From contig WPIO01000041.1 of assembly GCA_009760855.2 (NCBI GenBank), positions 2,002,501 through 2,017,500 on the forward strand: 15,000 nucleotides of DNA. The letters are read 5' to 3'. Of this stretch, positions 1 through 8,505 are shown in pieces (the first letter of the stretch is position 1; each line of letters starts with the position of its first letter). The translations under genes and the position numbers were made by a program. The notes beneath the pieces were generated by a model, which was not told the origin of the DNA, made no database searches, and saw only the letters and a list, made by a program, of their open reading frames with translations. Origin of the DNA: Cristatella mucedo (Eukaryota; Bryozoa; Phylactolaemata; Cristatellidae).

Positions 1-24
1 AGAGAGAGAGAGAGAGAGAGAGAG
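1..24. repeat. (AG)n microsatellite, cut by window edge
   Basis: Twelve perfect AG dinucleotides open the window, so the tract probably continues to the left. Similar GA/CT tracts occur at 9988-10060 and 11982-12011. Confidence 0.97.
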
Positions 25-602
25 TAATTTTAGGAGTGACAATTGCCAGGGACAAAACAAACAGTCCAGCATGGCGAGCCGCCAGACTGTACCTAACTGT
101 GCATACGAGAGCTATGGGACGCTGAGGATGCACCGCCTTGGTATGTGAGAAGTGGGTGGTGGCTTAAGGCACGCACATCTTATTAGGGCCCAGGCTCTTC
201 GGGGCCCAGGCCGCTGGGCGCAGTCTCCGGCAGCGGCCTCTTCTTCCGTTGGTGCATCCACGGGATTGCCAGGCCATCAGGATGCACGGCAAGCACACCG
301 AAAAAGTCACCTGAAACTAGAGGCAATTAAAGGATGGGGTAGGGATGACAGTAAGAAAGAGATAGGGACAGGGCAGGGAAGGTAGGGATAGAGGGCCTGG
401 ATCTCTCTGTCGTTTCGGCCATCTGAGCCATCCTTGGGCCGATCAAGCTTGCCTCGGAGCTAAGCACAGCGCTCGCTTGAGCCTCAGGGCTATCCGCTCG
501 GTATCTGGATCCTGAACAGCCGGATTCATAAGTGTGTGCGACGAGAGTGTTATTGCAGCGATTATATCGAGGGTGATGGCTGCGAGAGCGGCAGGGGGAA
601 GT
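25..602. other. No recognisable gene; possible internal end of an LTR element
   Basis: Only short open frames occur here and none resembles a family I know. Because a polypurine tract and an LTR follow at 591-866, this stretch may be the decayed or non-coding 3' internal part of a plus-strand LTR element. I see no integrase or RNase H motif to support that directly. A purine-rich patch occupies about 335-390. Confidence 0.4.
591..601 (+). other. Candidate polypurine tract beside an LTR
   Basis: The purine run GCAGGGGGAAG lies two bases left of TGTCAC, the proposed first bases of the LTR at 603. In LTR retrotransposons a polypurine tract just upstream of the 3' LTR primes plus-strand synthesis. 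The position fits a plus-strand element lying to the left, but the tract is short and could be chance. Confidence 0.5.
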
Positions 603-866
603 TGTCACATTAATCGACAGACAGCTACTGAGGTACCACTGGCACCGTGCACGCCGGTACTGTTCCTCTACTTACCCGCCGGTGAGCGTATGTTGGACTC
701 GTCATTGGGGTCGGCCGGTGCACAGCTGTGGTCGAGCAGTGAGGCTTGAATGGGAGAGAGAGAGGAGCGGTGGGAGTCGTGCTTCCATCTGCTCCGTGCC
801 TAGGAAAATAAACATGTAATATTGGTCATTGGCTGGCGCTCTGTGTGGTGTGCAAACCAAACTAAA
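603..866 (+). mobile_element. LTR (3' or solo) related to the 4814-7585 gypsy LTR
   Basis: Read on the plus strand, this segment shares ordered blocks with the minus-strand LTR at 7226-7585. The blocks are GGGTCGGCCG with a GTGGTCGA core at about 708-735, GCTCCGTGC at 791-799, and a matching terminal stretch ending in ACCAA at about 856-860. An AATAAA polyadenylation signal lies at 807-812, about 55 bases before the end. The other LTR has a degenerate form of this signal at the same place. The left boundary at 603 rests on TGTCAC following a purine tract. The right boundary rests on alignment to the other LTR's end, whose terminal CA is not kept here. No target-site duplication or second LTR was found, so it may be a solo or orphan 3' LTR of a related but divergent family. 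Confidence 0.6.
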
Positions 867-1430
867 CGGAGAAAGGCGAGTGGTCTGACCGAGGAACTGG
901 TGTCTGCTCCGGGTTCTGCCAGCCCCACCCTCCGAAGCCCGGACCACATACAGTCAGCCTTAAGTTTAAGGATACGAGGGGGGCACGTGGTGATGACCTC
1001 ACTTCCACTCGATTCTTTGGGTGTCGCGCAGTTAGGTGTGTCCTTAGTCCTTAGGAGCAGTGCTGATGGAAAACTGCAGGGTGCTTTTGTGGGCTGGGAG
1101 GCCGGGATTCAGGCCACCCCACAAAGCTGTACTGATGCTGCTGTCCACTCGTCCAAACACACGCGTCGTAACACAGCGAGCTCAGGAACCGACGGTTCCT
1201 CGGATCTAAAGGTATAGGGGTCTCGAGTGTCACCGCGAAAACCTCCTTTTCGGCGGAATCTATATTTATAGACGAGCGTTGCGCTCAAACTGGCGTTACA
1301 GGGCGATACAGTCGACAATCTTTGGCGTCCAAATTCGCTCAACTCACTTCTAGTGATCAAGCTTCCAAAGCCCAGGTACCGTGTGCACGGTTAAGGGCGC
1401 TGCGTTTGCAGCCTAGTAGTGTCTAGACTG
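867..1430. other. Unassigned sequence with TATA motif and imperfect hairpin
   Basis: No recognisable protein is encoded here. An imperfect inverted repeat spans 1083-1127 (arms about 1083-1103 and 1111-1127). On the minus strand a TATAAATA motif lies at about 1264-1271, just downstream of the small palindrome GAGCGCAACGCTC. That would suit a minus-strand core promoter or an LTR U3 region. No convincing coding region follows it. Confidence 0.3.
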
Positions 1431-2361
1431 AAAAACCTCACATCCCAAAATAGAAATTCTTGACACGAGAGCTTTGAAAAGCAACGTCAGGCGAGTGGTT
1501 GACCCTGTGGCATCAAGAGCCGTCGCCTGCACCTTTTGAACTGCCGGTGGCCTTATAATAATAAGAAACTTCTCAAGCATCGAAAAAGAAGTCAGAGCAA
1601 TAGAGTCTCTGCAGGGTTACTTTTAAATACGCTAAAAAAAAGCAAATCAACTGGTTATTTATACCATGCACAACACAAGCACGCTTTAGTACACACGTGA
1701 CAGTTTTCGGGTTATAGAGAAAATGCTGTAAGGAAATGTCAGATAAAAAACCCAATGGAGCCATGAAAAAGCAGATAAAATAGCTATTGAAACAATGAAA
1801 CAGCTCGCGTGGACATTCTTAAGATAGGCGTTAGTCGAGTTATCGAAACTAATGCTAAAATTAAACTGACGAAAAGGGGACGTTATAAGGAACGCGGAAT
1901 TTAAGAACGCTCAGAATTAATCTATGCTATCGTCGTTCATTTCTTTTATCAGGACGATAACTTAATTGCCTAGTAGTGTCACTAAAATATTTTATATATG
2001 TGGCTACTCCGCCGCCTCAGACGGCCTAATCAGTCCACCGACGTGCTGATACTAATGCTGCTGACCTTTACTTAGATGGGTTTTTATTAGGCCCCAGCCA
2101 TAAACTAACCTATGCGACTTAATTGTCGAAAGCTTACTAACCTAGCATTTGAAGGTTTTTCTGCAAAATGATTAAAAATAACTTGATATCGCGGCAAACA
2201 AATTAAAAGATAAATGCTAACTCTAAGGCATTATTTAGACATTCACTTTGATCTTTGGCTAATTTGATCACTCGCTCTAATTTGGTATCGCTCTATGTCA
2301 TATGGGCGATAAGTACTAGAGAAGTCTGTAGATACTGCTTTTTCCTGCTAAAAGGCACTAA
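1431..2361. other. AT-rich intergenic stretch, nothing recognised
   Basis: The composition is AT-rich with frequent stops in all frames, and no domain is visible. A 13-base perfect direct repeat, GCCTAGTAGTGTC, occurs at 1411-1423 and 1968-1980, enclosing 544 bases. This could be a target-site duplication around an old insertion, but a 13-mer match in a window this size is expected about once by chance. Confidence 0.4.
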
Positions 2362-4100
2362 CAATAGTACATTTGTGTAGCGCCCGAGTGAGCTTACTCT
2401 TTTTCTAAGCACTTTGCAATAGCTGCAAAGGAAGAACGATCGAATGGTTAATTGTAGTATGCTCAATGACAGCAATCATAACTTGGCTAGCGGCATGTAC
2501 AGGGTCAGCATGCCAGTAAGATTAGTGGCAGCATGCACACTGTCAGCACGCAAAAGCACATAAAGAAAGAATTCCACTGACCCACAAAATGCGGTGATAA
2601 ATAGATGAGTCTCCAGCTTCATTATAGATGTCGTCAAGTCACGGATGTTTTAACGCCTGTCGGAAGTGGTTGTGGGAGGTTGTAAAGGACGCCTAGGTTG
2701 TGGGAGCCTGTGAACTAAAGGCTAGGTCTCCAAAGGATTTGAGGTTCCTTCGAGGTGTAGGCAAACGACGCAATTCGAAAACAAGGTATTTTGACGCTTA
2801 GCCTGGTGGGGAGTAGATCTGAGAGGTAAAAATGCAGCAGATTAAACGACCTCTTTTGTATAGCGGCAGAAGAGCCTCAAAGGCTATCGCCGCCGCTTGC
2901 AGCGGCAATAAAGGATCGCCCACCGCAAAATTCGAATACAAAACATCGGGACCGAGATTTTGAAGAGCAACTGACTCACTTAGTGTGCCATCACAGCTCA
3001 GCCGGATAGTTAAGGGGCCTAAAAGTGAGTAACATAACCTTGAGGTCGGTGTGCTGCTTGACTAGAAGCCAGTGCTGGTGAGCTTTGGTGTGATGTTGCA
3101 ACTTCGAAACTCGACTGCTACCGACAAGTCTAGCCTCAAAGCTTTGCATCAGCTGTAAACGCCTGATTGCACAGGCCGGTAGATCAGCAAGCAGGATATT
3201 ACAGAATTAGAGACGGGATGTCAAAAATGCATAGACAAATTTATATGTAGTGTCCCTGTCTAAGCAAGCCCGAATTTTAGCAATATTATGTAACTGAAAT
3301 TAGGCAGACTTGACTGCGGAGCCTATGTAGTATTTAGCGATAGCTCACTTTGGCACAGGATGCGAAGATTTTGTGCAGAGTCAGCAGGAGACATGCCGGC
3401 GGAGCAAATGCTTAGCGTTAATTTTTCTAATTTCTAAATCCCACTTGGTTTGCCCGTAACTGGTAATTTGTTTTTATCATCAATAAGCTAGGGTGAATTT
3501 ACGGATTTTTTTTAAATTTTCATCAAAAAACACATAAAATTTATACTTACACATTAATCATTCAGAGTTGCTAGTGACGCAGTTGTGGACCGCTAAGGGC
3601 TGTCTATCCGGATCCACCGAAGCCGTATATAGCACTTATGCCGTCTGGTCACCAACTACAGAAAAACTCAATTGTAAAGTTGCTTTCGACTCCATAGTTT
3701 GCGATGGTAAATTTTTAATATTCCACAAACCAATATTTGGCTCGAAAAAGTGTGTGACAATTTAAAACCCGAGGCTTTACAACGATTGCATTAACTGCCA
3801 AAGACAGTGCTGTTTTGATCGCCCAATTAGTGTGAGCTACGGATAGGAGCCGCCGAAAGTTGGCGGATCGCTCAGTGCGAAGTTGTCTTTCGGCTTTCCG
3901 CTCCAGAATAAATGGCCTTTGGTCGCTTTGTATTTTGAAATTCTAGAAGCAGCAAAGCCAGAATACATTTAATAGGTGTTGTTTTTCCTTGCGCCTAAAC
4001 GAACCAAGTTTCCATTCAGCCGCTGTAGAAACTGTTGCACTAGAAAGGACGGCCATGGGTATGCGACAAGCAAACACCTAGTTTACATCGCCATCTTGAA
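2362..4100 (-). mobile_element. Decayed CR1/L2-like LINE, RT to 3' tail, holding a SINE
   Basis: Read right to left, the minus strand keeps an ordered string of non-LTR retrotransposon ORF2 motifs despite many stops and frameshifts. ILALLLLEFQNT at about 3965-3930 matches the family block LLDLSAAFDT. LNC at about 3770 lies where LNCGVPQG is expected, and an eroded YADDTQ region follows at about 3660-3630. Next come SAQNLRILCQSELSLNT (about 3395-3345), HNIAKIRACLDRDTTYK (about 3295-3245), PACAIRRLQLMQ (about 3190-3155) and a worn HWLPV-type block. After the SINE insertion the C-terminal tail, 3' UTR and LINE-type 3' end run to 2362. The part left of 3110 is directly alignable to the plus-strand copy at 13205-13763. 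The 5' part (endonuclease) is absent, as expected for a 5'-truncated copy. The protein is clearly dead. The clade assignment comes from motif memory, not a tree. Confidence 0.8.
2832..3000 (-). mobile_element. tRNA-derived SINE copy (oldest-looking), inside the LINE
   Basis: The reverse complement aligns from end to end with the SINE at 9551-9719. The tRNA-like head carries GATGGCACACTA, the middle GTGGGCGATCC, the GCAAGCGGCGGCGATAGCC stem region, and the 3' part GGCTCTTCTGCCGCTATA followed by GTTTAATC. The B box is worn (ATTCGAATT in place of GGTTCGATTCC), so it is probably transcriptionally dead. LINE coding sequence continues on both sides, and the related LINE copy at 13205-13763 has no SINE at the matching point. 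The SINE therefore entered an existing LINE copy. I could not see a clear target-site duplication. Confidence 0.78.
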
Positions 4101-4813
4101 AATTAACGCCGAAAGATATCGTTCTTACGAGCGTGGTGGGCGGCTTCTACGTCCGTTCAAATCTAGGCCGCAAACACCGCGCTCGCAACGGACAAAGAGC
4201 GAACTATACGCTCGAACTTAACACCAGCGGACGGTTGCAGGCATTCGGCAGCGGCAATGACGTACACCAACAGCTGTGTGGCCTAGAGCGCACATCAGCT
4301 CTATCAGCCAATGCCCCGAGTCTCAAATCCTCACTGCCCCCTATTTCGGGGCGCTGCTACCGGACCGATTACGGAGGAATGCACGGTTTTGCAGTGCGGA
4401 ATCCGGTGCGGACTCTCGATTCGGTCCTCCACAAGCAGAGCTGCTGCATATCCAGTCAGGACCGTCACTTTCGCCATATGTGCCTCGCTTAAATCTCTTC
4501 TTCAATGCACCGAGCTATTCGCCGTCGTTCGATATACTCTATAGAAGCTACTTAGGCTCTGGAAAAATCCTCGCCAGACTCGTGGTGATGGATGGCCTGA
4601 AGTGACGTCAGTGCCAGGCTTTGGACCACGAGAGGCGCTCTAGCGGAGCCGCATTGAAATGGCTTCGCTGTGCGTATAGCATAATTTTGGTACTCTATAT
4701 GTGCTGCTACTCCTGCAAAGCTGGATTTACACGTTCCCTGCAAGGCTTCCCAACGCAGTGCAGAAGAACTGGCACGGAATCCATGCCAAGTGTGCAATTA
4801 CGTTTGGCTATCG
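4101..4813. other. Unassigned sequence between LINE and gypsy element
   Basis: The longest open frame (4133-4492, plus, 119 codons) resembles nothing I recognise and has ordinary residue composition. Another open frame of 81 codons runs on the minus strand at 4552-4797. The sequence just left of 4814 is not shared with the LTR copy at 7226, which marks the edge of the gypsy element. No promoter or RNA gene is evident. Confidence 0.35.
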
Positions 4814-4930
4814 TGTAGTTTGGTCGCACAGCAGAGAGCCAGCCGATGCCCAACACCGACAGTTCATTCCCAATGCACGGAGCCCAAGAGCGCACGGCTC
4901 CCCTCGGCCCCTACTCTCACACGACTCCCC
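4814..4930 (-). repeat. 3' LTR remnant of the gypsy element (117 bp)
   Basis: This segment aligns without gaps to 7226-7342, and both ends of the match are sharp. Only the downstream end of the LTR survives. To its right lies RNase H coding sequence instead of a polypurine tract and U3. That places a deletion breakpoint at 4930/4931. Confidence 0.85.
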
Positions 4931-5941
4931 AGTATATCCTGCATGTGCCGATAGCAAGCTGCTGGCATCACACCAGAGGATGCCACTATCCAGATTCGGC
5001 ACATTCCAAATGCCTGAAACTGGATCTTCGGCATGCAATCGCTGCATCAATTCCCTGGCCATGGCTATGACATTTTCACTAACGACTGAGTCCCAACCGA
5101 CATCGCCAGCGGCTCGCTTTAAGTAACTGCAGGCCGGGCGAAGCCAGCCTGCGATTGGGAAATGCCCGATCAGCTGCCCGCACCACGAAAACAGCTGGCG
5201 TCGCGATGGGGCGGGCGTTGGGCAATGCGCTCACCGCGTTATCGCGGCGCCAACGAAGCTCCTCACCTTCGTTTGGCCTGCATACTCGAAGGCCAAGGAC
5301 CCTTCCGCCAGCGAGGCTTTCTGGCGGCTTAGCCTCCAAACCAAATGTTCGTAGCAAGTCGATTACCTCACCATTCGAGACGACGCTGTTATTGACAACA
5401 ATATCGTCGACAAACAAATCGGTACCAGTACGAACTCGCTCATCCATGGACAAGACCTTTGCCAGAATCGCGGTCATTATTTTCGGGGCAACATTAAGTC
5501 CGAAACCTAGTCGTGTGAGGCAGTACCGACGGCCTTTGTACTCCACGACCTGATATTGCCAGAGAGCTGGATCAACATGCACCTGCAAGTATGCTTTTCG
5601 CAGGTCAATTATGCTCACGCTCTCGCCCAGCCGTCGCCACGCTCTGAGCTTGGTGCTACACAATCACCACCAGCCGTGTGACTTGAGATAAACTGATTAA
5701 GTTCTCGGTAGTCCATCAAGGGCCTCACTTTGCCCTTACTTGCCTGTACGACGGCCATTAGAGGGATCAGGCCACCACAATGACCAGCGAATGGCTGCAA
5801 CCAGCCTTCCTTGTTCCACTCTTTCAACTCCTTTTCGTAGTCGGCACGAATTTCCTCTTCCGCATTGCATGAAGCGATATGGTTCGTCAATTGGGGGACG
5901 ACACAACGATTCGTCCACTCCCACTTGACTGACCAGCGCCC
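4931..5941 (-). pseudogene. pol: Gypsy-type reverse transcriptase plus RNase H stub, broken
   Basis: RT copies element RNA into DNA. In order on the minus strand are KVRPLMDYRELN (about 5740-5695), the first catalytic aspartate block SIIDLRKAYLQVHV (about 5625-5580), LTRLGFGLNVAPKIM (about 5520-5475) and the catalytic pair in LFVDDIVV (about 5420-5395; FVDD in place of the commoner YVDD/YIDD). The connection region carries LFSWCGQL and GWLRPACSYLK (about 5200-5120), and the start of RNase H appears as LWCDASS (about 4977-4957). Frameshifts occur near 5665 and 5228. Soon after the first RNase H aspartate the sequence is cut at about 4931 and joins the LTR remnant, so RNase H is incomplete and integrase is absent. 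Confidence 0.9.
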
Positions 5942-6412
5942 CTAATGAAATACTGCCTTGAAGTCCTTGTCCTCAATCAGTACGTCAGCGGCCGACGATG
6001 CTAGAGCCCGGTTGACACTAGGAGACGCCACTACTGCTGCCTCGGAACGGTGTGCTGGCTCTGGAATTCCCCTTTGGCACATGAACTCAACATGACCAGC
6101 GGAAGGACCGATAAACACGCCGCCTAGGAGTTCAATGGCATCCATACCGAGTAGTAACCCGAAACCAGGAAGGGCATCTGACACGAAGCAGTCCAGCACT
6201 ATGGTTCGTCCGCAGAGGGCTACCGTAGCGACGCACGTGGACTTGCAGACAGCCGTGGCTCCATTCATCATCACGACTTTCTCGCACGCTCGCCTCACCC
6301 TCGCAGGGTCCGCAAGCGTCGCCGAAATGATGGACCTCGAGCACCCAGTATCCACGAGCGCAGACGCCTCGGAGTTTTCGATTCGGACACGTACCGAGGG
6401 AAGATGCGCCAT
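5942..6412 (-). pseudogene. pol: Gypsy-type aspartic protease region of pol
   Basis: The protease cleaves the Gag-Pol precursor. The active-site motif ALVDTGCS lies at about residues 18-25 of this open frame, and the second family motif LLGMDAIELLGG lies about 75 residues later, the normal spacing for a retropepsin half-enzyme. A linker of about 50 residues leads toward RT. The frame ends at a TAG at 5942, and the same frame continues beyond it with RT-like sequence, so the stop is a nonsense mutation within pol. Codons around DTG and LLGMD are intact, so decay is recent enough to leave these motifs readable. Confidence 0.88.
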
Positions 6413-6453
6413 AACGGAGGGGAAAGCACCGGCGCAGTAATGCGTGCTCCCTC

Positions 6454-7184
6454 CTACTCGTTTTTTGGCCGGTTTGGTACGACGGCCCGATCCGATAAGT
6501 TAGCAGCGAGATTTTGAATTCTCCCACAAACGTAACAGTGTCTCCCGCGACCACGGCGCGCCGCTTTAAAAGGACAGTCACGGCTTAAGCGCACGATAGC
6601 CTTGCACAGGAAACACACATCTCTGTTAGTCGGTGCCTGGGGAGGCCATCCCGAACGAGAACCGGATGTGAAGCAACTTTCTGCCGCCTTCGGAATGCTG
6701 ACGTTTGCCTTCACTATGACCCGAGCCTTCTTGACAAGAACATCCGCAGGCATTTCTGCGAGGTTGTATGAGGCTTGGAGGTGCCTCTTTGCGGCCTCCG
6801 GCAGCCCAGCGACAAAGGCGCATTTGACAAAATCACCGGCCACCAGCTTAATCAACCGATTCAAGTCCGCCCAAAAGCCATCCAAGTTTTCACCTTCAGC
6901 AAGGCGACGCGAGGCGAAATCCTCGTAGGCATCGAAGCGATTCGGCGAGAATGCTGCCATCATCGCTTTTCTTACCGTGACGTAGTCTTCTTAGCCGCCT
7001 CGGGGGCGCCATCGTATACGGCGTAGTATGCCACACGTGTAAGGAATAGCGGCAGGAAATTTTGCAAGTCGTCGACTCCTTGCATCTTGGCCAATCTTTC
7101 GAACCGATTTAGCCATTCAGCGAAGTCTCCGCTGCTGCCGAATTGCAAAATTTTTGCCTCCATCAGTTGTACTTTCAGACTCAT
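6454..7184 (-). pseudogene. gag: Gypsy-type gag, frameshifted
   Basis: Gag is the structural polyprotein of the retrotransposon particle. The likely start is the ATG at 7184-7182, 41 bases after the LTR end; an in-frame ATG further upstream lies inside the LTR. The N-terminal region has FGSSGDFAEWLNRFERLAK, the typical opening of Ty3/gypsy capsid proteins. A frameshift near 6988 moves the reading into the next frame, where the capsid C-terminal part (FDAYEDFASRRLAEGENLDGF) follows. Near the end, two zinc-knuckle relics are visible, CFLC...RDC and CYVC, but both have lost the histidine and the second also lacks its last cysteine. It ends at a stop at 6454. A frame change separates it from the protease; in such elements this can be a programmed shift, which I cannot tell apart from decay. 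Confidence 0.85.
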
Positions 7185-7225
7185 CTGTATACGGACCACA
7201 CAGTCGCTCCTGCCGAGAAATAGCT

Positions 7226-7585
7226 TGTAAATTGGTCGCACATCAGAGAGCCAGCTGACGCCCAACACCGACAGTTTACTCCCAACGCACGGAGCCCCAG
7301 AGCGAACGGCTCCCCTCGGCCCCTACTCTCACACGACTCCCCTGTCCCCTGGTCGACTCCGATGATTCATCGACCACAACTGTGCAGCGGCCGACCCTGA
7401 TAGTGAATCCACCATCTGGCCACCAGCCGGTCCATGCCACATCACAGGCGGACCACAGCAGTGCACTGGCCGACCCTGATGGTGAATCCACCATCTGGCC
7501 ACCAGCTGGTTACCTGCCTGTGTCTATGCCACATCACAGGCGGACCACAGCAGTGCACGGGCCCCTCTCGGTGGTGCTTCTAACA
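7226..7585 (-). repeat. 5' LTR of the gypsy element (360 bp)
   Basis: On the minus strand it begins TGTTAG and ends TTTACA, with the TG...CA termini typical of LTRs. Its last 117 bp (7342-7226) match 4930-4814 with few changes, which is what defines it as a repeated terminus. The U3 part holds a roughly 80-bp tandem duplication (7389-7560). A variant polyadenylation signal (AGTAAA) lies where the related LTR at 603-866 has AATAAA. I could not identify a standard primer-binding site beginning with TGG directly after the LTR, which is odd for this family. Confidence 0.78.
7389..7560. repeat. Tandem duplication within the LTR U3 region
   Basis: Two direct copies each start GGCCGACCCTGAT and contain CATCTGGCCACCAG and GGCGGACCACAGCAGTGCAC. 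The first is 79 bp (7389-7467). The second is 93 bp (7468-7560) because it has about 14 extra bases in the middle. Duplicated U3 segments in LTRs often act as enhancers, which is inference here. Confidence 0.92.
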
Positions 7586-8375
7586 GCTCACCAATGGCTT
7601 ATCAGAGGAGCCTGCACACAATACATACATACGAACTACATTTCGTACTGAATTTCCAGAAAGTGAGTGTAAAAGCCTGTGGCGACGGCTCCGCATGGGC
7701 GGCAGCAGCCGGTCGTAACGGAATTCGAGTAGCAGCAGCCGCCGCCGGCGGAGACGGCGCATGGGGGTGACTTCAGTTCGCGTCGGCGGCCTGCTGCACG
7801 ACGACGTTGGCCTAGCAGTTGACTTTGGTGTAAAAGGCGATGCCGGCCGTAGGAATTGACGCCTACTGTTTAATAGCCTGCTCAACCTTGGACCGCTCAA
7901 CCGTTGACTGCTCGACCTTTGACTGCTTGCTTGAGACTCTTTCCAAATGATTGACCTCGACGAGCGCACTTCCTCCAGCTTGAATGCCTTCGGCTTACGA
8001 GGTGAATGGCAACTTCCTGTTCTACTCGCTCTCCTTAGGCTTGCATATGTTACCCCCTTGCGGAACCGTCACTAGAAACATATTTAGCGACGGACATTTC
8101 TTAGCCTCCCAGACAACTTCGCGTAAATTAATACGCGGTATTTCGTCATCTGTCATGGCTCCACTGACCTCCGCAGGTGCCTGTTGGGGTAAATACCCGG
8201 GTGATTACCATCCCGATGCAGCGCCGACCGCGCCACGCGTGGCAGCCAAGATCTCGCATAACTGAGTGGGAGAGTTCTAGCGGAAATAGGCTAACACTAG
8301 CCTCGGTTATAATTCTGCTCTCTCACACTCTGACTGTCCGAGTTGTATATCAGGTTTCCCGATTTGGACACGTAG
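7586..8375. other. Unassigned sequence right of the gypsy element
   Basis: Open frames of 129 codons (minus, 7580-7969) and 93 codons (plus, 7984-8265) match nothing I recognise. Both are rich in Arg/Ser or of mixed composition and are probably chance. GC-rich CAG/CCG-like trinucleotide runs lie at about 7700-7760. Three imperfect 15-bp direct repeats (starting GCTCAACC or GCTCGACC) lie at 7880-7924. Confidence 0.35.
7880..7924. repeat. Three imperfect 15-bp tandem repeats
   Basis: GCTCAACCTTGGACC, GCTCAACCGTTGACT and GCTCGACCTTTGACT follow one another without gaps, with two to four differences between units. This is a small local tandem expansion. One minus-strand frame reads it as a five-residue repeat (V-E-Q/R-S-K/T), but the frame stops soon after and no protein is supported. 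Confidence 0.7.
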
Positions 8376-8505
8376 TGGTAAGCCATGATGGCACACTAGT
8401 TAAGGCGGTTGCTTTCACTACGTCGGTCCCGAGGTCGTGGGTTCGATTCCTGCAGTGGGCGATCCTTTATCGAGACACTGCAAGCGGTTGTGATAGCCGT
8501 GAAGG

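Larger units (their letters stand above)
4814..7585 (-). mobile_element. Truncated Ty3/gypsy LTR retrotransposon
   Basis: On the minus strand the order is 5' LTR (7585-7226), short leader, gag (7184-6454), aspartic protease (6412-5942), reverse transcriptase and the first catalytic residue region of RNase H (to about 4954), then the last 117 bp of the 3' LTR (4930-4814). The protease-RT-RNase H order and the gag with zinc-knuckle remnants fit Ty3/gypsy (Metaviridae). The rest of RNase H, all of integrase, the polypurine tract and about 243 bp of the 3' LTR are missing, removed by a deletion ending at about 4931. One in-frame stop and at least three frameshifts break gag and pol, so the copy cannot be autonomous. 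The flanks (ending TATCG on the left, starting GCTCA on the right) do not form a target-site duplication. This suggests later rearrangement, or that one end is not the original. Confidence 0.9.

Noticed and set aside
4133-4492. 119-codon plus-strand open frame
   Set aside because: It has no recognisable domain, no neighbouring splice signals or conservation evidence, and it lies among dead mobile elements.
8440-8450. Functional tRNA gene at the B box
   Set aside because: The B box is perfect, but no proper acceptor stem or anticodon arm can be drawn, and the same sequence recurs in two other SINE copies, so it is a SINE head.
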